From Citrus sinensis (lineage: Eukaryota > Streptophyta > Magnoliopsida > Sapindales > Rutaceae), in contig NC_068558.1 in NCBI RefSeq assembly GCF_022201045.2, positions 47,843,501-47,907,500 on the forward strand: a stretch of 64,000 nucleotides of DNA. The letters run 5' to 3'. Position 1 is the first letter of the stretch. Every line of letters begins with the position of its first letter. Positions 37,784-49,649 of the stretch are shown piece by piece. The notes beneath the pieces are model-generated. The model had not been told where the DNA came from, did not search any database, and worked only from the letters and a program-made list of their open reading frames with translations. Made by a program: the position numbers and the translations under genes.

Positions 37784-39054
37784 ATGGGAACGCCAGTAAC
37801 AGCGCCATGGAAGCAGCTTCTTCTCCAGGCATTGGAGTCCCAGTCTCACCTCAAGCACTCTATTTACTTTCAGCTTGTACGTTCGTAATTACTAATTATA
37901 ACTATACTTTTCACTCGACTTGCATAATTTAAGAATTGCCACCTTGTTTTTAGGCAACGGTTGGAACCAACGGCAGGCCTTCGAATCGCACTGTCGTTTT
38001 CCGGTACTCTCTCCCTCTTCAAGTGAAAATTTTTATTTAAGAACTTAATTTTTTTTTTCCCGAAGATGTTAATGAGATGCGAGTAATTTGTTGGGTTTTT
38101 AGAGGATTTCAAGACAACACTGACAAGATACAGATCAATTCTGATACACGAAGTCGAAAGGTTCTTTATTTTTCAAAATCAATTTTTATCAATTTTATTC
38201 AGTTTGTATAGTTGTTTAATACACACACACACATGTAAGTGCTTAATTTACCTGAATAAAATTAATAATATGCAGATTGAGGAGCTTAAATCTTGTCCAT
38301 TTTCTGAGGTAATCACTTTTTGAGTTTTACATGTATATTTTTTCTGGTTTCGTTATCTCGTTCTCTTAAGTTTATTTTTAACTGTATATATGATGCATCA
38401 GATATGCTGGTACTTTACTGAATCTTGGGATCAGTTTCGGATCAATGGAAGAGTTGATGTTATTGATGGGTCCAACTCTGATCCTGAAAAACTGCAGGTG
38501 ATGTTGGATCTTTTCTTCTAATGTGCACACAATAACACACCCCAATTTTTAGAACCTGACTTTCAGAGGACTTGGCTATTAAATTGCGTTCTATGGTGCT
38601 AATTCTGGTAGATATACTGTATGTTCTCCTCATTTCCTTTACATTTATTATGCAGATAAGAGAGAAATCATGGTTTGGCTGTTCCATGAAAGCGCGATTG
38701 CAGTACTTGGATCCTGAGCAAGGTTGCCCCAGTGTTAATGAACAACCCAAGGAGTTTTCTCTAGATCCTTGTGCAGGCCCAGTTGATGCATTTTGCGTGC
38801 TGATTCTTGATCCAGATCAGGTTTAAGAACCAACTACTTCAGTTTTCATTTTCCCAGCAAAGGAGGAAAAAAAATTGATTGTATTTTTTTCTTGACATTT
38901 TTGTGTTCGTCTTATAACTTTTTTATGATTTCCATCTTGTTCACAGGTTGATTACTTGAATTTGAAGAGTAACCAGAAGCTAAAATTTATGTCTAGACTA
39001 AGTGACAATGGAGAGAAATACTGGGCTTCATTGAAGACCAGCCCAGAATGTTGA
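37784..39054 (+). CDS. PPOX2: PPOX2-like pyridoxamine 5'-phosphate oxidase family protein (Alr4036-type FMN-binding domain)
   Basis: Seven small exons, 37784-37876, 37954-38003, 38103-38160, 38276-38308, 38402-38497, 38656-38820 and 38947-39054, encode 200 aa. The domain starts at once: APWKQLLLQALESQ, then GTNGRPSNRTVVFRGF, TDKIQINSDTRSRKIEELK, SCPFSEICWYFTESWDQFRI and REKSWFGCSMKARLQYLDP, which is the order seen in plant PPOX2-like (At2g46580-type) proteins. FMN contacts would be expected at the VFRGF and TRS(R)K blocks. The family oxidises pyridoxine or pyridoxamine 5'-phosphate to pyridoxal 5'-phosphate; activity of this type is less well established than for PDX3. No transit peptide is evident, so a cytosolic location is inferred. 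All junctions are GT-AG and in phase. Confidence 0.9.
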
Positions 39055-40761
39055 TTTTACATGTTTAATAATATACATACTGCAGAAAGAATTTCCACCT
39101 GGGAAGTCAAATTTTGACGAGCACTATTATTAGGTTTGAAGTAATACTTATTCGTGCCACATGATGATTGGTTTGTGTGAATTCGATTCCTCTACCTTCG
39201 TAAGTAGAAGGGAGACATAGGTGTGGATGAATCTGATAAAAAGTAAACAAGATAGTAAGATTCGTGAGAAATTCTTGTGTAAATAGTTTTTCATACCTCT
39301 TTGATGTAAAGCACCCGAAACCAGGGAATGCAGTGGTTGTATCTAAGTCTCGCTTGCCCATTGGGCTAAATGAGTGTCCTCCCATGCAAAGCGTCTTGCC
39401 TAAATGAGTATCCCATTACAATGTGTGAAGGAACACTGGAGAATGGTAGAACCAATAATGGGAAACGTCAGTGAGAATTGTTCTTTCCAAGCAGAGGTTG
39501 TGGAATACTCATTTGAGCAAGAGGCTTTTCAATGAAAGGAGTAGGAAATATTATCCATTGCCTTTAGAGAAGAGGTCTACCTCTTCTCTTATATTCTTTC
39601 ATATGCCTTAACTTTTAATGTCTCGAGAGGTGGTTGTACCAGTCTTGCCAATTGAAATTAGTGGGTTTGTTGAAATATTCCTCTCCTAGAAAAAGAAAAT
39701 TGGGGCTGTTAGCTGAGCATGTACAGTATATAAACAAAATTTCCAAGTCCTCCCTTCAGTTTTTGCTCAATTTTAATTTTATTTTTATTTTTATTCTTTT
39801 GAAAGTTATTGGCTTTTTTTTTTTTTTTTTATAAAAGAAATTATTGGTTGATTACTTACTCATATGCGCATTCATTTTATGTATGGCTGTTGTACTGTCT
39901 ATACTGAAGTAGTACATTTGATATATTATAATTTGGGTTTTATGTGTTCCATTATGTGGCTTCTTTTTCAATCATTTCATACTTGTTTCGAAGTCTATTT
40001 GTGTCAGTGGTTGGATTGGGTGGGTGATTAGGTTAGAATCTTGGAACAATGATAATTTTTCAAAATAGCCATTAGAGGATTATGCAACCAACAGGTAATT
40101 AATTGTGTTAAAAGTTCTACTCCGCTTTTAGGCAAGTGTTTGACAATCTTCTCACCCAATATTTATTTTGTGCCACGTGAAACTCATAGGAGGGTGCTAG
40201 TGTGCCATCCACCTTTCAAAGGAGGGGCTTTGATTTTCAGTTATTTCAATTGACTTTCTGATATGGGCTTCTTGCAGATAGGGTAGTCTTGTCTGTGTAC
40301 TTTTGATCATGTTATTTATACGTGAATCGTCACTTATGCTCTCTTATTATTGCATAAATTATCATTATTGTCGTTATTTTGTAACATCAACGACAGTAGG
40401 ATTAGCTAGTTGATTGTCCTAGGGCTTGGTGCGCTTCTTGCAAGTATTGGTCACCACTATTAGTGCTATACTTGTAAATGCCGCTATAGGCACCAATGAT
40501 TGTAGTTACCGTTGACAGCATTGGGGCCTATTTGCCTTGGTGGTTGAGTTTTGCATAAATGCGTCGGTACTGGCTATTGTAATATGTAAGAGAAAGATAA
40601 GGGTAATCCAAAGGAGCGAAAGGAAAAGACGCTTACAGTTTTATTCCTCCAATCATTTTTAATTTACACCCACAATTTCACGGTCTCAATGAAATGAAGA
40701 ACCACAATTACACACTTGCGATTAAAAGAATCCTTTGATTGGATCAACGTTTGTTTATTAT
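39055..40761. other. Convergent intergenic between PPOX2 and laccase
   Basis: Holds both 3' UTRs. The stretch 39090-39560 is of average composition and could be a decayed repeat; no family was recognised. No coding gene seen. Confidence 0.45.
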
Positions 40762-43337
40762 TCAACAACGGGGAAAGTCTGCTGGTGGATGTGGAAGTGT
40801 CTCTAGCTCTCCTTTTCCATTTTTCACTATCAGCACCGTACCTAATCCCCATGACTGGTGTATATCAAAGTGACAATGCATAAACCAAACCCCTGCATTA
40901 AAAAAATTTCAAAAAGAACAAGTCAGTACGTAGTTATTTCTTCTAATTATTTTGCTGAGCTGAGGTATAGAAAAAGAAAAACTTACCTGGATTGTCAGCA
41001 GTGAATCGAATTGCAGCCCATCCGCCCACCGGGACACCGATTGTGTTCATATAAGGAGGATCAATCAAATTGAAATTCGCCGTTTGAGGGTCATAGTTTC
41101 CGGTACCGTACCCGACAACATAGAAGTTATAGCCGTGGAGATGAATTGGGTGATTTTCAGTGGTGACGGTTGCAGTGTCTTGCAAAATAATTTGCACCCT
41201 GGTTCCAAATTCAAGGACCTTGGTCCTAGTCCCATTCATGGAATTTGTGTCATTAGGGATATTATTGGGTGCCCCATTGACAAAGTCATAGAATTTCAAG
41301 GGTGCTTCAGGAAAGTCTTCAGTGAAAATACCATCAATCTTCTTATAATAAGCTTCTAAGACTGAAACATTAGGCTTAATAAAACTAATATTGTTCATAG
41401 AAGCAGCCATAACCCCGTTATTTAGCCCTCGGCAATTTTGTTGAGGGTTCCCAGACCGGCACTTTTGGACATTTAATCCAATAGTGACGAAAAGATTAGC
41501 GTCGATTTCTTTCGGAACTGGTACGGGATTTAGGCTTCTTAATCCATCCATGACAGTTTTAACAGCAAGATTATCATTAAATCTAGGTAATGTAGCGGGT
41601 AAGGCGAGGCTGTTAGGCTGGGCACCCAAGTATTGGAAGTAAGCAATTGCTGATATGTTTTGAAATGAAACCCCTTGTGCTGACATGTAAGGTCCCATGG
41701 CCATTGAATATTTTCCAATTGGCTGATCCGCCGTGACAAGGACGTTCACGGTCTGCCCTGGTCCAAGCATCACACGGTCTGTACTGAATGGCTTTGTGTA
41801 CTCGGCATCAGCTTCAACGATTGTTAATTTGTGATTTGCAATGGCAAAGAAGTTCTCCATGTTTAAGCCTGCGTTTATTAGCCTTAATAGATACGTCTTC
41901 CCCGGAACCACTTCAATCTTATACACATCTGAAATCATATTATTATTAATTATTAGAAAAATTAAATTAATAAACTAAATAGATGAACAACGCACGTACG
42001 CCCTAATAGTGTCAATATATATATATATTTATACAAATACCGTTGGCGGAGCAGTTGTAGTTGGGCCCTGGGTGACCGTTGATCGTATAAGCGTTAGATG
42101 GAGGAGGAGCACCTCCGCTAGCTAGAACTTGTCGTTCAAGTTGCACCACGTCTTGCAGCCAATATTCCCCTAATAGTAATATTTATACATACATGTACTG
42201 TATATATTAATTAATTTCAAAGTAATTAAAACAAAAATGTGCAGAAGGTGCCAAAAAATCTACTAGGTAATTCTACAATTCAGACAGAAACATTGTTGGG
42301 TATGTGACTTGACTTAATTTAAGGTGATTAAGTCTCAATTGAACAGTACACACACATGATAGTTGATGTTCTAATGAGGGATCTCATATTTTATTAATGT
42401 AACGTATCATATAAAAGATAATAAAAATATACACTTTAATATTACAACATATAAAATACACTATATTAGAATGTGTGTTTATGTTTTTTAATTTTTTTTT
42501 GTCTAATTTACTAGTTCTTATTACATAATAACTATATACACACACATATGTTTTAGTATTTAAATTAGGCAGTTACCTAGTATAATGATATGCTCTTGAT
42601 AGGGAAATTGAAAAGGGTAAGGGACTCCGGTCTTGGGATACACAACAATGGCACCGTAAACGGTGCCTCTAAGCCAAGAAACGTGAGCATGCCAGAAAAA
42701 GGTGCCCTTTTGCTGAAACATTGTGAACTCGTACGTGAAAGTTTGTCCAGATTGAATTGGACACTGGGTGATATAAGCTGGACCATCAAACCAGCACGAT
42801 AGTCTCTGCCTCACGCCATGCCTGAAAATTAATTATTAATGGACTCAATAATCAAGTATATATAACGTATATAGATACATAAAAGTATATGCTTGAAACT
42901 TGGACTAATCATTACTATATATATATATAATTACCAGTGAATTGTCGCATTGTAGGGGGATTGATTGGTGACTTTGACAATGATTCTATCGTCTTCTTGG
43001 GCGTAAACGACGGGGCCTGGAAACATGTTGTTGACTGTGACGATGTCTTTGGCGTTACACAGTTTGTTAACTCTCGTGGCTTGTATCTATAATCGTTGAT
43101 CAGTATTCAGCACACAAAATCAAAAGGCAAAATCTTCAGTTCATTAACATAAAGAACGTCATTTGGATTTTATATATTTTATAGCGCGAGCATGTATGTA
43201 TGCATATAACTAGAAGAAACCTTGAATTCGTAAAACCTCGTTGATCTCCCTCGAGGCCACGTTGCCATAACATGAACAGTGTGAACACAGAATAACAAGC
43301 ATAGCCATAGCATCAATGAAGTGGTGAAGCTAGCCAT
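40762..43337 (-). CDS. Laccase (p-diphenol:oxygen oxidoreductase), secreted multicopper oxidase
   Basis: Six exons on the minus strand, in gene order 43337-43221, 43086-42935, 42821-42577, 42169-42041, 41928-40987 and 40892-40762, encode 571 aa, full length for the family. A signal peptide ([19 protein letters not shown]) sends it to the apoplast. Copper sites are all present: HWHG at 89-92, WHAH at 133-136, HPIHLHG at 474-480 and HCHFDIH at 534-540, with Leu545 at the axial position of the type 1 copper. Plant laccases oxidise monolignols, and some oxidise flavonoids in seed coats. Several N-glycosylation sequons (for example NNIS, NGT) are visible. The subgroup could not be fixed; some blocks recall the LAC14/15 side of the tree. 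No catalytic residue is missing. Confidence 0.96.
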
Positions 43338-46300
43338 TTTCGATTCTTGTACTTCTTGAGAGAAATATATAGCTGATTAATAAGTTGAAGTGGAGAAGGG
43401 AATTGAGAGAAGGGCTCTTTTAATAGGGAGTGACCGGTGACGGCTAGTAGTATTTTTTTTGTTGGGAACAAAAATAATGCTTTTAGGTTTGAGAGGGAAA
43501 TTGAGAAGAAAGGCCTGGGTTTGTCTAGTTGTGTAAATGTTTGTCAGCTTTCATGATGCCTCTAACATGGTTTCGTGATAATAAGATGTTGGGGGCGTGA
43601 TTATTTTTATGTGACCCAATGTGGGGAAGGTTTAATTTGGCCTTCTCTTTTCTTGTCCTCAAACAAAAAAGAAACATTTGATCTTTTTTTTTTTTTAATT
43701 TATGCTTGATTTGTCAGCAATATATTTTGCTGTAAAATTAATCATATATTTTGACCGAGAAAGTTAAAGCACACCTGCTCCTAAGCACTGCATGAGAGTG
43801 TTAAAACCCCACCAGCACAGCAAGCCTACTATACAATATACATATTGTAATATAAAACAAAGCCATTCTCTTTACATTTAACTGACAGAAATTCTCTCGG
43901 CCAATGAAACGTTAGAAAAAGCACTTAAAAGACTAGCCGAAATGGAAAGAACCCAGAGAGCTAGATGATTTTAATTAAATTTGTTTGCAGTTCGCAGTAC
44001 TCAAATCGAGTAAAGGGTGGGCTTGTTTGTTGTGCTTTTGTTAGACACTCTCTTTTACTCAATCATACGCAAAGTTGGTGCACGCCTTTCGAATCGTGCC
44101 TCTGCGGGGAACTATACAGCATGAACTTCCTACTTAATTAATTATATCATGAAACCACTCTCTCCATGCATTCAGCTTTTTGAAAAAAATCTTCATTAAT
44201 TAGATTGCTAATCTAGCTAGCCGTTTTCGCGTGTGTTGCGTCAAAGTTTTAACCCTTTTCACTATTGAATCTTTTTTGGTCCGGATTCTACAATATGATC
44301 ATTCAGAGTCGCCATGCATGTGATAATTAAGTCAATTTGCCCACTGACATAATCGCGTATGCATAGATGCACTTATTAGATATGATGCAATATTCACTGT
44401 CCTGAAGGTACTTAACAGAATGACTATGATCATGTATTATGATTCACATTAATTGTGGCCCTAAAATATATTCCATTTGATTCACAATAATATCACCTTG
44501 AGTCTATAGTGGGCTTGATTGAGATTGTATTAGGTGACTCGATCCCTAGGCAATTAAAATTAACCTCAGCAAAATGTAATCATGAGCATTAAGCACAGAC
44601 AACTGTGCGACAACTTTAAAAATAGATTTTTAGAAACGGAACGTGTCGAGCTGTATAGCCAAAATAACAAAAAGGGCAAGCTAAAAGTCGGATTTTACTG
44701 TCGACCAAACTTGAGCCAATAGATGATTGTGTCTAATTGATATGATAATGTAACTTCAGTATCACGCTTCGGGCCTGCGGGTGAATGGTGTCAGGAATTA
44801 ATTCCTGCTGGTTTTAAGAACATTATTATAATATATCTTCCTATACGCACGCATATACATAAGAACCATGAAGATTGTATATACAAATCTCTAAACCCGC
44901 TCCATGCTGAGTTGCTGACACTTTAGGGAGCAGTTGGCCGAGAAAAAGTCCACGTAAATGAATCAAAGACCAAGCTTAAGCCACCCTTTTAACTAATTTC
45001 TAATATCAAATGATTGGAAAACTTGATGATTCCACCTGTAACTTGGACCTTTTCTTTTTCCCTCAAGTATTTTTCGTAATTTTAAAAGTAATCTTAAGTT
45101 TATCTATCGACATCAATCTCTTAGATGGCATCATGTTGCATTGTTTTTGTTTGGAGCAAATGGATCCTTGCATGAACATGTGTTAGTTTAATATATAACG
45201 ATCGACTTAGTATAGATGCCGACACAAAAAAGCTAATCTCCAAAGAGTTGACCTCTTTATTTCTTTATAATACGAGCATAACTAACATGAAAATGAAATA
45301 GATAGAAATCAAAGTGAAACTTGAATTAATTTAATTAACTACTCCGGATATTGCTAAATAATTCTCCTTTCAACCAATGTGATGGAGGGCGAGATTAATT
45401 CCATGCATGTGTTAATGCATTGACTATTAGCCTCTCAACTTAAGATCAATCTAGCTTCAATTTGTTCAATAGGGGACCTCAATTATAATCTAGGTAGATT
45501 TCCAATGTTATTTGGTTCAGAGCATTATATATGTATATATATTTGCGTGTGTGTAAATGTAAAAGAAGATTCTTCTCATGATTTGAGTATCCACTTTTTA
45601 AGCGAATTTCAATTGGTATTAGTCATTGGTTGAGCAATGGTTGGATAAAAATACAAAATAGTAAAAACAAATTATGTGAGCAAAAAGATATTGTATAAAA
45701 TAGGTTTATACAAAAAATTATAACTTTATCATTACTCCTATTTTAAACATATCCAAAGCGCAAAATGTTAACAAATTTGATTATTTTGAACCACCGATTA
45801 GATAAATATATCTTAGCATTTGATTATTTTAAAGGATCGTTTAGATAAATATATCTCAGCGTAACAAAGAACTAATGGATACGGTTTCATAATTATTTGA
45901 AACATTGGAGAGGTGGGATGGTGACTGGTTTAAGAGATTCTGGAGTACATTTATTGAACTACACTCACTTAATATAGTTATGGTATGTGTGCATTTATTT
46001 TAAAAAATCATCGTGTAATTAATATTTATATTTAATTCATACACACATTTCATAAAATATGTTATGCAGGTGTAGTATAATAGAGGTAATTTAGAATCTC
46101 TCTATTGGTTTACTTACAATTGTCTGATTAAAAGGAAATGGTTTACTTATAAATGTCCGATAAAAAGATTGAAGAAAAGTTTGGGCCCAAAACCCGAATG
46201 CTAAATTGTGTGTTTTTCCAGGAGTAATTAAGAATAAGTTATAATTTAATTGGTAGGTTATTATGTAAAATCAAACCTTTATCACGTGATTCATCCAACG

Positions 46301-46640
46301 TCCAGCTTATCTGGCGAGAACTTGGAGGTTGGAAGTGAGGCCAAGACGTTATGCCATGCAGCAAGTAATAATCTTCCATTTGTAGCCTCCGGATCCATGA
46401 GTTACAAAAGTGAGCTTCATATGAAGAGAAGAAGATTTACGGTAAAAAGTAAAAACAAACAAGCATTGATATTAGAATAAGAATGCAAAAAACATTTTAT
46501 GTAAGAAAGCTAATAGAGATTCTCTCCTCCATAAAAATGCCAGTAAAACTTTGAGCAAAACGCATCATTTGAATGCAGAAATTTGGTTTCCAGGAGCTTT
46601 TGCGGAGCTCCCAATGAAGCCAAAATGGCTCCAAATTTCC
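43338..46640. other. Intergenic between divergent laccase and DVL genes
   Basis: About 3.3 kb holding the laccase promoter (TTAAAAG-type TATA near 43420 on the minus strand) and upstream DNA of the DVL gene. AT-rich, no other gene or element recognised. Confidence 0.5.
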
Positions 46641-46647
46641 AATTACA

Positions 46648-46654
46648 ATATAAA
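46648..46654 (+). promoter_or_regulatory. Candidate TATA box of the DVL gene
   Basis: ATATAAACACC lies about 205 bp upstream of the DVL start codon. A second TATA-like ATATAAG lies at about 46748. Which is used cannot be decided from sequence. Confidence 0.4.
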
Positions 46655-46697
46655 CACCCGAGAAAACTCACTGCTCACACCACACCAAGACAAAATT

Positions 46698-46703
46698 ATG
46701 TAA
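46698..46703 (+). promoter_or_regulatory. Minimal AUG-stop upstream ORF (ATGTAA)
   Basis: ATGTAA lies in the probable 5' leader of the DVL gene if the upstream TATA is used. AUGUAA elements are known to stall ribosomes in a boron-dependent way in some plant leaders (NIP5;1). Here the role is untested. Confidence 0.3.
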
Positions 46704-46856
46704 CAAAACCATTGTAACCTCCTCACACTATCGTCTGAAACCCATCATATAAGAAAAGGTGCCCGTTTGTAACTATCAACTAACAGAGACTACTCCGGGT
46801 CGGTAGCAGAATTTTCTTGCTTTCCATCTTTCTTCAAAACCAAGACTCATAAGCTC

Positions 46857-47009
46857 ATGGCCACTAGATGTCTGGGTTTTCCACGGCGCAGGTCAGGCAA
46901 AGTCCAGGTTTCAAGAACTAGGATTCTAGAGGAGAAGCGAGCAAGGCTGTACATTATAAGGCGCTGTGTGTTGATGCTGCTTTGCTGGAGAGACCATGAA
47001 GATGCGTGA
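46857..47009 (+). CDS. DVL: DVL/ROTUNDIFOLIA (RTFL)-family small peptide
   Basis: A single exon encodes 50 aa, too short for usual ORF cut-offs. The family's C-terminal RTF domain is clear: [20 protein letters not shown], compared with the consensus (K/R)xRxYIIRRCVxMLLCW. It is preceded by a basic region ([13 protein letters not shown]). DVL/RTFL peptides are plant-specific, associate with the plasma membrane and restrain cell proliferation along the organ axis. Overexpression gives short, rounded organs. Loss of single genes is usually silent because of redundancy. The start is the first ATG after the presumed leader and fits family length (40-140 aa). Identity rests on the domain alone; the subgroup is not assigned. 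Confidence 0.9.
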   Translation: MATRCLGFPRRRSGKVQVSRTRILEEKRARLYIIRRCVLMLLCWRDHEDA

Positions 47010-47449
47010 TTAGATCTTGATGGATATACAGTTGTTGTATGTTATTTATCTGTTTACTAGAAATCCAGGGAAGATAGCGTCACTAGCAATCTAAGTTTTC
47101 CCCATCTGTGTGATGTCAATAATGGTTCATTAACCTAATGTGAATCCACCATGTATGCTCCATTTTTCATCATCATTCTTTCTCCGAGGGATGTTGCCTG
47201 TCAATAGTACTTCATTTGGCTGCACTCTCCTCAAACAAACTAATAAGCTAAGGTGATAATCTGGCACAAGTGAAAGTTTCAAGCTAATAAGGTGATAACA
47301 AGTTAAAGTTTCAAGCTAATAAATGACATGCCATGATCTATGCAAAATCAACTAATAATTTAATAAGCAAATATAGAATTTTCTTTTATAAGCTACAGCA
47401 AACAAAATGAACTTTCCAGCAGATAAAACATCGGTATCTGAAATTCCAT

Positions 47450-48150
47450 CCAAACTTTTTTTTTGCATCAAGATGTGTCTACCAACCAAAGAAGTAGGAA
47501 ACATCCTTGAACTGCCCAAGTAACTACTAGGATTATCAGTCTCATTCTATAAATTGGGATCTGTCAATATCGTAGACCTTACTCCACTGGTACTTGCATG
47601 GACATCACATCTCATTATACCAGAAAAGGAAACCACATTGCGGACTAAAATTCAATCCATGCTCTTTAGCACCAAGATTTCCCAACAACTTCCTGAATCA
47701 AGTCACTCCCCAATGGTTAAAAGGCACGATATTTAGATACCCCGTGGGAAACATTCCTTGAATCAAGTCACTTCCCAACGGTTAAAAGGCACAATGATAG
47801 ACTTCGTCGTATGCAGCAGAAAATTCTCATTTTGGCGGCATTTGAACTTGTCGTATCTAATTATGTACAGAGATATAATAATGACATTTAAAGATCAATC
47901 CACACTCTCTATCACCAAGATCCCTCTACTATGGATACTTCATGAATAACTCGTTAACGACCAAAATAAATGCGAAAAGCAGTAATAAGAAAAATAATAG
48001 ATGTAGTGAAAATCATGCTTTGGCAGCATTCAAATACCATGCCACACACTATCAACCCGGACAAAGATAAAAATTCAACATGTAAACCATAGACCGGAGA
48101 ACCAAGATTTCCCTACAAATTCTGAAGTAAGAAACAGTCCTGAATTCATA
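47450..48150. repeat. Degenerate internal repeats
   Basis: GAATCAAGTCACTCCCCAAT with GGTTAAAAGGCAC (47696-47728) recurs as GAATCAAGTCACTTCCCAAC with GGTTAAAAGGCAC (47760-47791). ACCAAGATTTCCC and TTTGGCGGCATT/TTTGGCAGCATT words also recur. Family unknown. Confidence 0.45.
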
Positions 48151-48269
48151 TTTGCACAATCTTCCATTATAATTAGACAGCAGAAATGAAAGAGGGAAAA
48201 AGAAAAAGAATCAAGGATACACAGATTATAAGTTATTCACTTCATCGTATACTAGCAGTATGACAATGG

Positions 48270-48313
48270 TTTTTTTTTTTTTTGGGTTCTTTTGTTGGGG
48301 GGGGGGGGGGGGG
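48270..48313. repeat. T14 and G17 homopolymer runs
   Basis: T run at 48270-48283 and a run of 17 G at 48297-48313, which may be miscounted in sequencing. Confidence 0.85.
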
Positions 48314-49391
48314 ACTATCTAACATGTAAAGCCCCTGATATAAAATCCTGAATCCTACTCTCAGATCTGATTGCTATTGCAGGTGAACTAGATTTAGCCT
48401 CTTGACTCTCCTTTAACTTAAATGTCACCAAGCTGCACAATACTAAGTCAAAAGCCAGCGAACAAATTAGAAATTAAGGCCTTGAGAAGAATAGTAAACA
48501 AAATGTAATGTTCTGACCAAAGGCAAAATCTCACTTCCAATGGTGCAACATGTTTTCAATTCTAACCACAAACAGATATCTAATTACTTCTTGCTCTTAA
48601 GATCTCAGCAATTAAAATATAAAAGCAATGACTCTACCAGATAGTGGTCTTAGCTCGCCTGATATAGGAACTATGAAAAAGCTATCCAGAGAAAATCAGC
48701 AACCAATAGTCTAATAATTATGGAGAAAGGAGAAAGGAGAAAGGGTGAAGGGGATATAAAGAGTGGAGGAAATCATATAAAAAACATGAAGCATACTATA
48801 TGGATTTGCTGGATTGGCCGAACTAAACAATTAAAAGACTGAAAGAAAATTTTAAAAACCTTCTAGCTCTTACTGACGCACTGATCCTGGCATCTCAACG
48901 GTTCGGAAAATTATTAACGCCGCGACATGTACAGTAAAACAACCAACAAAACCAATATGTTTAGTTAAAATCTCCAAAACTTGAGACAAAAGCAAGTCTA
49001 AATATCAGAACTAAAGAATGTAACAAATACATTTTGATTACAAAAACCGGTACAGGCACGAACCTTATGAAGCCATAAACGATTGGATCAAGAATCAGTA
49101 AGGCCCCACCGAAGTCCACAACTTGAGATGAAAACAGATCATCATTACAAAATAAGAACAAGAATATAACACATAAATTTGCAAAGTGAGAAATTAATAG
49201 GTTTCTAACACAAATAAAAAGAAAAAAGAGTAATTAAAATCGATCAACACCAAATTTCTACAAAGTCATACACGCATTAAAATACACATTCTTACAAAAG
49301 AAAGTTTGTAAACGAAGGCAAATTGTTCTAAAGAGAGAACAATTTACAAACCCTAGAAGATGGAAGGTGATGATTATACGGGAAGCTTGAT

Positions 49392-49649
49392 TTATTGAAG
49401 CTTATTAACATTTGAAACGGTTGTGTTGGCGTGTTGGGCGTCGAGGTCGTAGCGGCCGTGAACAGTGGAGCGGAAGACCATGAGAGGTCGGTCCTTGGCC
49501 TCATCCTCGTCTTCGAATTCAGCGGTGCTGAGGTTGATGCAGGAGCAACGCTCCAGCGAGGCGAAGAATGCGGTGGCGACGTTGGCGCCCACCCAGTTGG
49601 CCACCCGATCCAACTTATCGCACGACATGAAGCTGCAGGGCTTGTCCAT
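49392..49649 (-). CDS. Uncharacterised 85-residue plant protein
   Basis: A single exon on the minus strand. It begins MDKPCSFMSCDKLDRVANWV, continues GANVATAFFASLERCSCINL and then an acidic EFEDEDEAKDRPLM. Four Cys sit in the first 40 residues (CSFMSC, ERCSC), and an amphipathic or weakly hydrophobic segment spans about 18-40. The G/C-rich third positions and higher GC content than the flanks support coding. I believe similar small proteins occur in other plants but cannot name the family. An in-frame upstream ATG at 49799 would add 50 residues that look like untranslated leader, so the inner start is preferred. Function unknown. Confidence 0.7.
   Translation of the reverse strand: MDKPCSFMSCDKLDRVANWVGANVATAFFASLERCSCINLSTAEFEDEDEAKDRPLMVFRSTVHGRYDLDAQHANTTVSNVNKLQ

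Larger units (their letters stand above)
47010..49391. other. Convergent intergenic with degenerate repeats and a T/G run
   Basis: About 2.4 kb between the DVL gene (+) and the 85-residue gene (-). No further coding gene seen. Related words recur between 47.45 and 48.15 kb, listed separately, and there is a T14/G17 run. Confidence 0.5.
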
